NCBI RefSeq assembly: GCF_963259705.1
Contig: NC_081853.1
Location: forward strand, 1,736,001 to 1,800,000
Origin: Myotis daubentonii
Lineage: Eukaryota; Chordata; Mammalia; Chiroptera; Vespertilionidae
DNA: 64,000 bases
Direction of reading: 5' to 3'
How positions within the stretch are numbered: position 1 is the stretch's first letter; every line of letters begins with the position of its first letter. The notes beneath the pieces are model-generated. The model was not told where the DNA came from, made no database searches, and worked only from the letters and a program-made list of their open reading frames with translations. The translations under genes were made by a program, and so were the position numbers. Shown here one piece after another: positions 10,402 through 21,226 of this stretch.

Positions 10402-10524
10402 AAATGCAAAGTAGTGCCATCTTGCAGGAATCCCAATCAGGGAATCCGAAGGTGGTGGAGACCTACCTGGGCCAGATTACAGGACTGTAAGGAGGTGCCA
10501 AGGAGGTGGGGCATCACTCAGAGG

Positions 10525-11215
10525 TCAGTGAGGAAACAGTAGGCGGTTCCTCAAAAAATTAAAAATAGCAGCACCATATGACCCAGCAATTCACTTCTTT
10601 GTATTTACCTGAAAAAATCCAAAGCACTAATTTGAAAAGACATATGAACCTCTATGTTCACTGCAGCATCATTTACAAGAGTCAAGAGACGGAAGCGACC
10701 CAGTGCCGCTCAGTAGGCGAGGAGTGGATGAGCCCCGCCCGGTCGCTCAGCGGGTGAGAGTGTCGTCCCGGGACACCACGTTTCGGTTCGATCCTCAGTC
10801 AGGGCACATACAAGAGTCACCCAGCGCTTCAACCAGTGGAACGACAAGTTGATGTTTCTCTCCCCCTTCCTCTCTCTCAAATCAACAAATTTAAAACACA
10901 CTTAAAAAAATAGACAAGTGGATAAAGAGCATCCACAAAGTCATAGATACAGAGAACAGACCAATGGTTACCAGAGGGAAAAGGAGTTTGGGTGAAAAAG
11001 GATTAAGAAGTACAAATTGTTTGTTACAAAATAGTCCTGGGGATGTAAAGTGCGGCGTAGGGAACATAGTCAGGGATTTTATAATAAGTACGAACGCTGG
11101 GTTTCTGAGGTATTAGGGAATCACTTCATAAGGCACAGAAATGTCTGCTCGCTGTATTACACACCTGGTAGTAATGTGACATTGTATGCCAACTGTAAAT
11201 AAAAATTTAAAAAAA
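10525..11215 (+). mobile_element. L1 3' region, interrupted by a VES SINE
   Basis: From 10525 the sequence follows the typical end of mammalian L1 ORF2/3' UTR: 'cagtaggcggttcctcaaaaaattaaaaatagcag', then CACCATATGACCCAGCAATT, then a 'gttcactgcagcatcatttacaagagtcaagag' block. It resumes after the SINE with GTGGATAAAGAGCATCC and the tail block 'ggggatgtaaagtgcggcgtagggaacatagtc'. It ends with AACTGTAAATAAAAATTTAAAA. Coding capacity is lost. Confidence 0.8.
10734..10912 (+). mobile_element. VES-type tRNA-derived SINE
   Basis: The tRNA-like head has an A-box-like GCTCAGCGGGTGAGAGTG and the B box GGTTCGATCC followed by TCAGTCAGGGCACATAC. It continues into the unique part GATGTTTCTCTC and a pyrimidine-rich, A-tailed end. 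It sits inside the L1 tail; AGTGGATGAG on the left and AGTGGATAAAGAG on the right look like a diverged target-site duplication. Confidence 0.8.
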
Positions 11216-12372
11216 TCAATGGGAAGCCTTTGAAGAATTATACATGGGAGAGTAACTTTCAAATTTGTTTTAGAAAGATTATGTCCACTCCATCCCGAAT
11301 AACATCCTGAGGCAGTTAAGGGGCTATTGCAAAAACCTAGGAGGGCACCGGTGGGTCTTAGAGAAAAGAAGCGGCAGTGGGGATGGCGAGATGGCTGGAG
11401 GTCAAGGTCAAGATCGAGGTGACGGCCACAGAGACTCCTTATGGTGGGGAGGGAGGGACCAAGGGTGCCCACAGCACCACGGCCTGAGCAGCGGCAGGGG
11501 CTGGGGGCTGCGGGGGAGGGGGCTGGGTGTCCAGGGTCAGGTGGGTTAGGTGGGTGGGGCCCTCGTGAATCTCACAGTGGAGGTTTTCCTGAGGCAGCTC
11601 CACAGATCAGAAGCGGAGGTGGAGCTGGAGGCTGCTGATTGAGAAATGGGAGGCACAGACAGACAGACAGGACGGACAACCGGGGCAGCTGCAGCCACTC
11701 AGGGAGGCGATGCCCTTCGAGGGAAGAAGGGACACTGGCAGGGGTTGAGGTCAAGAGCCGGGAGGCCCCTGGGTTCTTGTCTCTGTCACTCGCTGGCTGG
11801 TGAGTTTGGGCCAGTGATTTCTCTCTCCCTCTCCCGCACTAGACTTGGATGAGGTCAGAGGTCTCCGTGGCCCTAGAGCCGAGGAGGTCCCGGGAGCCTC
11901 AGCAGTCCCGCAGCCGGGGGCGTTGGGCAGCTCTGCTTGGGACTGCAGTTGTTTGGCTTTGGTTTGGTTTGTTTTGTAACGTGGCCTCTGACTGAGTTTT
12001 GATTTGGAGAAAGGTCCCCATGACTCAAAGAGGTTGCTGCAGCGCGGCCTCAGCCCGTGGCTGCTGGATCACGGGGGCCTGGGGTTCAGGGGGTCGGGGG
12101 GGCAGGTGAGGTGGCAGCCGGGCTCAAGCCAGAATGAAATAGTTTAATTGTTAATAAGCTCAGCTAGCGCTTCATGGATCCTTATCAGTGTGTCCCTCCC
12201 ACTCCTCTGAAGGTGGGGTTGGATGCATGGGCTGGAGGTGGGCCTGGCCGAGGTATGTTTGGTGGGTGGAGCTAGGAGGCCTCACTTCCCAGCCAACTTT
12301 TCTATGTGCGTTTGGAGCTTTTTTTTTTTTGTTCTTGGAGGGTGAGTTGGACCACACATACCCTCTTACCCT
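11216..12372. other. Unique DNA, possible old interspersed repeat
   Basis: The stretch 11258-11450 ('ctgaggcagttaaggggctattgcaaaaacctaggagg' and 'ggcagtggggatggcgagatggctgg') resembles a widespread old mammalian repeat whose name I cannot give with confidence. The rest is GC-rich and featureless. Short open frames are not supported as genes. Confidence 0.4.
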
Positions 12373-12374
12373 TT

Positions 12375-12406
<32 letters not shown>

Positions 12407-12602
12407 TTTATTGATTTCAGAGAGGATGGGGAGGGAGAGAGAGATTGAAATATCAACGATGAGAGAGAAACATCGATTGGCTGCCGCCAGTATGCACCCA
12501 GTGGGGATCAAGCCTGCAACCCAGGCATGTGCCCTGAGTGGGAATCGAACTGTGACCTGGTTCACAGGTTGATGCTCAACCACTGAGCCACACCATCTGG
12601 CC
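12373..12602 (-). mobile_element. VES-type SINE (inverted)
   Basis: In reverse orientation: A/T-rich tail with a (TA)n tract (12390-12407), then TTTATTGATTTCAGAGAGG, the GAGA tract, GAGAAACATCGATTGGCTGC, and the tRNA-like head ending in CAACCACTGAGCCACACC-ATCTGGCCC. The reverse complement of GGGAATCGAACTGTGACC supplies the B box. It is adjacent to a HeliBat element. Confidence 0.85.
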
Positions 12603-12621
12603 CACCATTTTTTATTAACAA

Positions 12622-12883
12622 CTAGAGGCCCGGTGCATGAAATTCATGCATGGAGATTGGGGGGTCCCTCAGCCTGGCATCCCCCCTCCTGAAATCCAGG
12701 ACCCCTCAGGGGATGTCTGACTGCCGGTTTAGGACATCCCTCTTGCAATCCAGGACCGCTGATCCCTAACTGCTCACCTGACTAACTGCTTGCTGGGGGG
12801 CAGCTGGCTGGGGTTAGGGGCCGTGGTCTCTGGTTGTTCTGGTTGTTCTGCCATTTTGGTTGCTGGGCTTTTATTATATAGTA
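12622..12883 (-). mobile_element. Nonautonomous HeliBat-type Helitron
   Basis: On the minus strand the element begins TACTATATAATAAAAGC and ends CCGGGCCTCTAG, with host A and T on either side, as expected for rolling-circle Helitron insertion at an AT dinucleotide without target duplication. Just inside the 3' end is a perfect hairpin (TGCATGA-AAT-TCATGCA, 12634-12650), the characteristic subterminal palindrome, 11 bp from the CTAG terminus. At 262 bp it has no coding capacity and must have been mobilised in trans. HeliBat elements are a signature of vespertilionid bat genomes. Confidence 0.85.
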
Positions 12884-14243
12884 TTTCCCTCCCCACAGGG
12901 ACCAAGGATTTTCCTTGGAGAAAAGAATCTAGGATTGTGGTCTTTGCCTTGTATTCAAATGTAAAAACATCCTCATCTTTTGGGCTTGGCTGCTCCCGTC
13001 AAGGCTGATCCTTAGAAATGACCCAGGATTCGGAGCAGGTGCTCCTAAGGGAAGGGGCCTGGAGGGAGCTGGACTCAGCCCCAGGCCCAGTGGCTGGAGG
13101 CAGGCTCCTCCCCAGCAGGGTTCGGAGGGGCAGAGCCACCTCCTTGGCAGGCAGCCGTCGGGTCGGGCTCAGGAGGCTCCGTTAGCATTGCTGCGGGTGT
13201 GAACTGGAGCCTCATCCCCACTCTCACCTGCTCTGAAGGGACAGGAGGCCTCTGTAGGCCTGGGCCCTAGAAGCAGGTGTGATCGCTGTAGCAGTCGGAC
13301 GGGGAGGGCGGGGCAGAGAACCACAGCAGCTGCAGGGTTCAGTCTCAAGGACAAGACTTCTCCACCTCCGCCAGGCAGCAAAGATGCTGGGGACTGAGCT
13401 CACGGCCAGTTTAACTCGTGGCTACAGGTGCAGCCTGCAAAGCGTAGCTGCCTGCACACAGCGCACCTGCACCTCGTAGCCGAGTGGCTTAACCCGGCTG
13501 CCTTCCTATCCGTCAGGTAGGGACCCAGCACCTCTGCCATAGCGTTGTTATCAAGATGAGAAACGTAGGTAAATTACATGTACCGGTGTGTGACTGACTC
13601 ACACGCACCTGGGTGGCCTGGAAAGGCAGGATCTGAAGGGAACCCCGGGGAAGGCTGGACATTCTGTTCCTTTGGAAGGCGGGCCTGAGGGAAGGGGTTC
13701 TCCAGGCTGAGAGTGGACCAGAATCACCGGGAAGGTCCCGCCCCAGGAGGTCTGGCCGGGCCAGGCCCTGCTTTCTCACCAACCCAGGAGCTGCCCGCGG
13801 GCCAGTACGCGCACCGGCGACTGTAATGCACTTCCTTTGCCTGCAAGGTGTGGCCCTGGTGCTTGAGTGGGACCTCGGAGTCACGTTGTGACTAGACTGG
13901 AAAGGCCAGGGCGGCCAGGGCTTCCCTCCCAGTGCACATGGCACCTGACACAGGAGGAGAGAAGCACCATTGCAGCCATAAATTGCTTGTGCACATCTTC
14001 CCGGTTAACTTTCCCCCACCGCTGGTTGCAGGCTCCCTCATGGCTCTGGGGGAGGGGCCGGCCTGCCCAGCTGGACCAGGGGTGACACACTCCTAGAGGC
14101 AGAGGAAGCCAAGGGCCTGGAAAGGGCATCCCGGTCCCCTGGTCTGTCGTCAGCACCTCCCAGGCTTCTGCCACAACTCTGCCCACAGACACCTACTGTG
14201 GTGCCCACACCAGTCAGCCCCTGGGTCCAGGTCCTGGAGTCCT

Positions 14244-14244
<1 letters not shown>
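12884..14244. other. Unique GC-rich DNA
   Basis: No repeats or genes recognised. Open frames on either strand show no domain or splice pattern I can support. Confidence 0.4.
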
Positions 14245-14286
<42 letters not shown>

Positions 14287-14309
14287 GTGTGTGTGTGTGT
14301 GTGTGTGTG
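14245..14309. repeat. Palindromic microsatellite (AC)20-TG-(GT)11
   Basis: Forty bases of AC repeat are followed almost directly by about 23 bases of GT repeat on the same strand, separated only by TG. The two halves are inverted repeats and can pair as a hairpin of about 22 bp. Two independent open frames cross it, but only because dinucleotide repeats lack stops. Confidence 0.95.
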
Positions 14310-17300
14310 CCTCTTCAAGAGCTCCCCACTTGAAGAAGGGAGTGGCTCCCTGGCCATGTCCTGGGCCTGGAACAGGACCTGGCACAGGGCCTGGGTCCTG
14401 AGCCTGGAAGTCGCTGGGGAGTCTCAGTAGCTAAGTGTAGTCTCTAGCTCAGCTCTGTCCCTAGCTTTTAGCTGTTGAAAGATAATCCAAGAACGAAAAG
14501 GCCGCACAGGATGAGGCGGGCCAGTCTGGGGAACCTGGCTCCTGGCGCAAGCTGGCTGCCTGCAGGCAGTCACCTGGCCTGCAGCCTCCACGCCCGGGCT
14601 GGCTCAGCCTGGCAGAGCCCCAGGCAGAGAAGTAAGAGCTGGTTCAGACCAGCGGTTCCGCCCTGGCCCCGCCCCCGCTCCGGCTCCCGCTCCCTGCAGT
14701 AGTTTTTCACCAGGAGGAGGTGAAATGACTTGTTACGGGCTGTGTCCCCAGGGAGCATTCCGTGGCCAAGCTCCAGCTCCCAGCTGTGCATCACAGCTGC
14801 AGGCCTGCCTGCTCGAGCGTGTGGCACAGGAGCCGGGTGGGGCTGTGCCAGGGGTGCCCCGTGGCAGCGCCCAGGCCCTGGAGGGGTGGAGGGCACAAGG
14901 GAAATGCTGTTCCTGGTCTGCCTGACCCCCCTCAGCTGCACCCCAGGGGGGCAGGCAGGCGGAAGTCAGAGCTGCTGCTGGCATCACTGCGTTCAGACTC
15001 AGATACCAGGGTACCAGCCAGCAGGAGGGAGGGCGGGCAGGGAGAGGGGTCTCCACACAGCTCTCCAGCCCGGCATGCCCGCCCGGACTCACGCAGGGCA
15101 GCTGTGATAGAAAGAAAAGACAAAATGGTCCTGGCCGGTGGCCGGGAGCTGCCCGCTTTGCTGAGAGGCAGCGTGGATGCCCGCTGCGCGCCTGGCTGGC
15201 TCAGATGGCGGCAGCCGTGGTGATGCTCCCCGTGCACCCCGGGCCCGGCTCTCCAGGGGCATTTCACAGGCCACTAACCCGTCCTCACAGGAAGCGCTGC
15301 AGCTGCTGAAGGCCAGCCTGCGCGGCCCACACACGTGGAGGTGGGGTTTGCACTCGGGTCGTCGGCCTGGAGTCCCCGCGTCTTTGCCCACGGCTTCTTC
15401 ATGCCAGTGCTGGCGACAGCAGACACTGTGTTCAGAGGAAAGCACACGAGCAGCCAGGCTGACAAGGCTGTTCAGCTTCCAGCTCTGCCATGGAGCCAGG
15501 AGCCCTTGGGTGGTCCCGCCCAGTGCCCCTCCCCACGCCTCCCTCTGACCTGCAGGCCGCGGTGGGGAGGGTGGGACTGTGCGCCCCAGGGCCTCAGGAT
15601 GTGAGCTGCGTTGGAAATAAGGCCATGGCAGATGTCCGTCGCTGAGGGCCTATGGAGCAGCTGGTCCCTTCATCCGCCGGGGGAACACGTGAGCAGAGGC
15701 AAGCACACCGTGGGCGCGAGCGGTGAGACCGTGGACACAGCCTGGCCAGGAGCACTGGCGGGAGCTGCAGAGCCAGAGGCTCTTTCCTGGAGCCTCAGGG
15801 CACTGGCTCCTCCCCCTTTACTCTGGGCGTCTACCTGCCAGAACTAGGAGCAAGTGCCTCTCGGGTGAGCAAGTGCCTCTCGGGTGTTTAAGTCGCCTGT
15901 GCCTGTGACAGTGGGACAGAGGCTGAGACGGGCCTTGTCCTGAAAGATGGAGGCTAGAAAGTCCTGCACCTCCCCTCCCGCCGTCTCAGCTCTTCTGGCT
16001 GGACTAGCAGTCAAGTGAACAGAAACGGACTCCCAGGAGGACATGGAAGTTTAATACACGCGTGGGAATAACACGGACACGGGAAACCCACGGAAATCCC
16101 AGAGACCGCGAGGCAGCCCTGGGGCTGGAAGGTGTTTGCACCAGGAGAAGGGAGGGGATGGTAATTAGATTTCAGTGTGAGGGGGCAGCCGCAGGGGGCG
16201 AGGAGGAGGGGCGCAGGCGGGAGGCCTTGCTGGGCGGCTCAGAGACGGGCTGGTCTGCTCACAGCCCCACAGGCCGGGTCTCCCACTAGCGCTGGGGGAA
16301 GGTGAGGGCATAAGCCAGGCTCCATCCTGAAGCAGGTTCTGTCTGCATCTCCTGGGCAGGAAAGGGGAGGGTCAAAGGCTCCCCTGAGCCTTGTTTCCCA
16401 ATAACCAGCTGAGCACCGTTATCCCGAAGCAGCTCCAGGCGGCAGCACTGGGTCCCTTCACTGCCCTGGAAACCCCGGCAGCATGGAGCCCAGGCCCGGG
16501 CTCCAACCCAGGGCCGACCCTTGGCCGGCGGCTCTCCAAATGCGGAAGCTGGGCCCAGAGCCGTTTGCAGCCGGTGGTTACTGCCCCAGGAAGCAGCCTG
16601 CTGGGGGCAAGGGCCGGGGCCACGCTGGTGCCAGCTTCCTCACTGGCAGGGCGGTTTAGAGGGGGCGCCCACAGTCTCTCAGAGGCGTCGGTGGGATGGA
16701 GCCCAGCTGCCCACAGGCAGGACCCAGTTATTAACATGCCTCCATGATTCTCCTCCTGCCCTAACCCCTTCCTTGCTCTCCTACGTGCTTCCTGGGATGC
16801 GCTCCTAGGCCAGACTGCTTGCATCCAGAGCCAGGGCTCAGGTCCTGGGGAAGAGGTGAGAGGGGGTGGGGGTGCCAGGTGCAGCGGCTCCTCCTGGGGT
16901 CACCCAGCAGCTCCGAGGGGGGAGACACCGGGGCTCACAGACAGGGAGTGGACTCATAGGCCTGGAGAGAGGCAGCAGGCTGAGGGGCGGCTCCCCCAGA
17001 ATACTAGGGGACACTGGGACACTCAGGCAGGGTCAGGAGTCAGGGCCTGGGGTCTTGGGAGCCAGCAAAGGTGAGGGAGAGATGAGGAGAGGCTGGGTTG
17101 AGGGCTCCATGATCCCCCCAGGGACTCCTCAGGTCTTCCCCAAAATTATTAACAAAAAATTCACACATGTGACAGGGTTTCTTATGAAATGAGTGATGGA
17201 GCCAGGTCCACGCACAGTCCCAACCGAGATGGCACAGCAGAGCCTGGAGTGAAGCAAGGTGGGCAGTCGGCCACGTGTGAGCATGAGCTGGAACCCCGCA

Positions 17301-19040
17301 GGCTGAGAACAGACATGGTCACCTGTGACTGCCCCTCACCAGGACCCTTTTCCTCCCTGTTCCTGGTGGGCGATTTCCCGCGTTTTCGGTGCTGCCATGT
17401 GAAGGTGGAAGAAAGAAGACACACTTACTAGATCCCCTCGCATCTAGAACACAATGCAACTTTCTGCACACTCCATGCACCAGGGGAGCCTGAGGTCAGG
17501 CCTGGGCGCTGCGAGGAAGCAGCCACATGGAGGGTCCTGGTGCCTGGCGAGCGATGGCCTCAGGCTCTGGCCCAGCAGCTCACGGCCTTGACCAGGGAAG
17601 TCCGCAGGGTGCGGACAGGGCTCCGGGCTGTGGTGTGGAGCAGCCTTCCCAGGGTTCTGCGAGCCATCTGGTCTCCTCCAGTAAATTCTTCTCTGCTTAA
17701 GCCAGCTCGAGCGGATGCTCTCATCTGTTTCCAGCAACCCTGCCCAATGCCGGCCCGAGTGACTCCTGGGTTTCAGTGACATTCATCTTTCCTGGGGTTC
17801 CTACGAAGCCTGATGCCCTGACCCGCATGGTTCTAACCCATCCCAGCCGCACGGGGCAGAGCGTGTGGCCCGTTCAGGTCCGGATGGGCCCAACGCTTGT
17901 GTTTTTCACTTTCTCTTAGGACCATTAGACCTATGGCCACGTTTCTCATGGGCCAGGACGGGCGGTGCTGGGTCCGAACTCCTCAGCCAGGGATGGAACC
18001 TTGTTGGGTGCCGGGAATTGGAAAAAGACACGAGCAGCCATAGGCAGATGGGTCGTGTTTTAGTGCAGTCATTGCAGCCACAGAAGCCCCACCGGCTGTT
18101 CAGTAACACATTTTCATGCCAACTCAGACAAAAGAGGCTTCTTGCCGACAGTGCGTCAGGGTTACGTACGCTGAAGGTGCGCCTGCGCGGTGGGCACGCT
18201 AAAACTGCTGTGTCAGAGCCTGTGCACACGCGTGTGGCACACAGGCCTGTAAGACCCCGCGGACTCTGGTCAGGTCCCCACAGGTGGCAACCACCTGCCT
18301 TGTTCTGTGTACAAGACTCTGTTGAAATGACACTTCCTCTGTTTTGCCCCTTTCCCAGCCCCAGTGCGGAAGGAAAGGGAGCAGATGTGTCCGTGATGGA
18401 AGGAGAAGCCCATGCTTCCTCCACTTAGCTGAGCAGAAAGGACATCAGGTACAGTCCTGCTATCAAACCTGCATCTCTCTGACCCAATACATAATCAATA
18501 CTGGGCTGTCACGTAGCATGAGCTCCGAAATGAGTGCTCTGAGCGCTTTCCGAAGCGGACTTTACTGTGGACACAGGGTTTTGCCCGTTTTCAGACACCC
18601 AGCAATGTAATAGCTGCGCAGGACGAAGAGAAGCACCAGCTGGCGCGCAGCACTCACACCTGCCAGCTGCACACGCAGCTCTACAAGCCACTGCCCATGC
18701 GATGTGATGGCTCACAGCACCATCCACATGAGGCGGCTGCGCCCTGAGGCGGGGGTGGGGTGGGGGTGGGGGTTGCAGGGATCGCAGGGCCGGCACTGCA
18801 GAGCCTTGTTCTTCTTAACTGTCACGCAGAAACACCTCCCAAGAAACACCCCTTAAGCCCTTCCATCCAGTCCAAGTGACGTTTCAATTGCCGAAATGTT
18901 GCGAGATGATGGTGAGGTGAGCGTCTCAGGGGTAAGAACATACAGAAGCTCTCAGCTTTTGGAGGAGCCCTGGGAGCTCCCATAACTCACCTCATCCAAA
19001 GGCTGTGCTCCTTTCCCTTGCCCGTCACAGACAGAGAGAC
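14310..19040. other. Long unique GC-rich interval
   Basis: About 4.7 kb without any recognised repeat or gene. Frames of 100-190 codons on both strands overlap each other and look random for this GC content. A G-rich run (GGGGTGGGGTGGGGGTGGGGG type) lies at 18749-18774. If any exon is hidden in this interval, comparison with another bat genome would be needed to see it. Confidence 0.4.
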
Positions 19041-19327
19041 CCCACGGCCCAGCTCAGCTCAGCTCCCTACAGACCCCAGGGCCCAGCTCAGCTCCCTACA
19101 GGCCCCACAGCCCAGCTCAGCTCCCTACAGACCCCACGGCCCAGCTCAGCTCAGCTCCCTACAGACCCCACAGCCCAGCTCAGCTCCCTACAGACCCCAC
19201 GGCCCAGCTCAGCTCCCTACAGACCCCACGGCCCAGCTCAGCTCCCTACAGACCCCACGGCCCAGCTCAGCTCCCTACAGACCCCACGGCCCAGCTCAGC
19301 TCCCTACAGACCCCACGGCCCAGCTCA
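19041..19327. repeat. Minisatellite E (29-bp unit, about 9-10 copies)
   Basis: Units read CCCAGCTCAGCTCCCTACAG then ACCCCACGG (29 bp), with a few lengthened by an extra CTCAG. Copies are highly alike, so the expansion is recent. Because 29 is not divisible by three, each frame reads a different peptide repeat; none is a gene. Confidence 0.95.
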
Positions 19328-19474
19328 GCAGCCTGTCCTTGCATCCTCCAGGCCGTCTCAACCCAGCCCTCCAAGCAGCCACTCCCAGAAATAACAGCTG
19401 GCATCAAGATGAACCCTACTTTTCTTTACTGAGAAAGCAGTTGATGTTGAATTCTTACATTTTATTTCATCTTT

Positions 19475-19700
19475 GCCTTTAAACCACTTTCTATTCAGGC
19501 CCTTACTTTTGTGACATTGCTTAGTTCATTGTGGGTAACACTCCCAAGCACTAGCGGACATTTAATCCATTTGATAGCTCTGACCCCGGGGCATTAAATG
19601 CCAGTAGCACAATCTCCCCCCTCTCAAACCGGGTCATGTGACAAACAAAAGTGTGTCCCCCATTTCCAACACCCCCAGGGAAGTACCCCTCTCGAGTTGG
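19475..19700. mobile_element. MER20-like hAT-Charlie remnant
   Basis: The block ATGCCAGTAGCACAATCTCC and the following GTGACAAACAAAAGTGTGTCC-CC parallel the MER20 segment 'atgccagtagcacccc...gtgacaaccaaaaatgtctcc'. The preceding stretch around CATTGTGGGTAACACTCC parallels 'cattgtaggatgtttagcagcatcc'. Unlike the copy at 3707-5786, it carries no tandem expansion. Confidence 0.55.
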
Positions 19701-20500
19701 AGATAAATGCAAGTATTGAAACTATACTGGCCCAAAGAATGCTGCTTTGGTTATCTGTTTTGTGTAAGAACCTCCTTCCCTCCCTTCCTTCCAGAAACCT
19801 GTGGCTTAAAACAACAATTAGATTTTTTAAATTTCCTTACAGCTTCGCAATTTGGACAAGGCTAATGGGGCACCTCACCTGGGGTGTTCCCTCACCAGCA
19901 GGCGTGGTGGCGCTGGCCACGCTGCACGCCCGGCCTCCCGCAAGGCTCCGTGGGCTTCCTGGGACAGCGGCAGTGTCCACAGGAGGGAGCGGAGCCGCCA
20001 CAGTTCTCTGGACGGTTAGGCCTGGACGGGAGTATAGTCACCTCTGCATATTCGTTGGGTCAGCAGCATCGGGCCTGCCCTGATGCAGGGGATGCAGGAA
20101 CTGGGCTCCATTTCTCAATGGGAGGAATGGCAAACGCTTTCCCTCACATTCCTTTATATGATCGCATCTCGAGAATCATGATGATGGTAACAAATAGAAC
20201 GGGCAGATGCATGAACCTGAGGCTCGGAGAGCTGGCGCGCTTGTGGGCAGCAGAGAGGTAGCTCACAAGTCGTGGACCTGAAAGAGGAGGAGGGCTGGGA
20301 GCTCTGACGCCGCCCCGAGCCCCTGGGACCTGGGACTGGTCGTGAGACTGAAGGAGACCGTCCGAGGAGGACTCTGCTGAGCACCCAGGTCCCGCAGCTC
20401 CTTCCAGACACGCCCTTTGCGGCGCTGGGCTCGGCAGCGTGGACAGCCCTAGTGCCCAGCATCTGCTCATTCATCAGGCACTTATTTTGTTTGTTTGTTG
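19701..20500. other. Unique DNA with a possible MIR
   Basis: Around 20150-20275 'gaacctgaggctcggagagctgg' resembles the reverse of a MIR core (the 'gaaactgaggcacagagaggtt' segment). The rest is unrecognised. Confidence 0.4.
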
Positions 20501-20501
20501 T

Positions 20502-20564
20502 TGTTAATCCTCACTGAGGATATTTTCCCATTGATTTTTAGAGAGTGCAAGGGAAGGGGGGGGG

Positions 20565-20602
<38 letters not shown>

Positions 20603-20783
20603 TCTATGTGAGAAAGAGAGAGATGTGAGAGAGACACATTGATTGGTTGCCTCCTGCACGTGCCCCAACCAGGGCTGGGGATGGAGCCTGCAACTGAGGT
20701 ACGTGCCCTTGTCTGGAACTGAACCCAGGACCCTTCAGTCTGAGGGTCAATACTCTAACTCCTGAGCCAAACTGGCCAGGGCC
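20502..20783 (-). mobile_element. VES-type SINE with long GA tract (inverted)
   Basis: Reverse-oriented VES element: AATCCTCACTGAGGATATTT, TTGATTTTTAGAGAGTGC, a (GA)n tract (20565-20600), CACATTGATTGGTTGCCTCC, and the tRNA-like head running to CTGAGCCAAACTGGCCAGGG. The TCCTCACTGAGGA palindrome at the tail end also appears in the copies at 32.5, 35.3 and 36.7 kb, defining a shared subfamily. Confidence 0.85.
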
Positions 20784-21017
20784 CTCAAAAATTTATTGAT
20801 CAATCACCAAGAACCAGACACTGTGCTAAATCTGGGGGACGGTGAGGAGAATGAGACTGAAATGGCCTTGGTGGTTTCGGTCTCAAGGGAAGATGACAAC
20901 AATGTAATTGCAGGCACAGAGGACAGCTGCAGCTACCGCTGGGCAGAGAGCACAGGGCACTGTGGGGATGCAGAAGCTGCACTGCGTCCGGTGGGCCAAG
21001 GAGGGATGCGTCAGCCT

Positions 21018-21226
21018 CGGCCTGAGGGATGGAGAGGACAGGGAGGCAGGGGGCAGGTGGGGGAGGGGGCTCCGGGCCCTGTGGGGCCTGAGGGATGGAG
21101 AGGACAGGGAGGCAGGGGGCAGGTGGGGGAGGGGCTCCGGGCCCTGTGGGGTCTGAGGGATGGAGAGGACAGGGAGGCAGGGGGCAGGTGGGGGAGGGGC
21201 TCCGGGCCCTGTGGGGTGTGCAGGGC
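21018..21226. repeat. Minisatellite F (about 65-bp unit, 3.2 copies)
   Basis: Units start CTGAGGGATGGAGAGGACAG, continue with GGAGGCAGGGGGCAGGTGGG and end CTCCGGGCCCTGTGGGG. Copies are nearly identical apart from one G-run length change. Confidence 0.9.
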
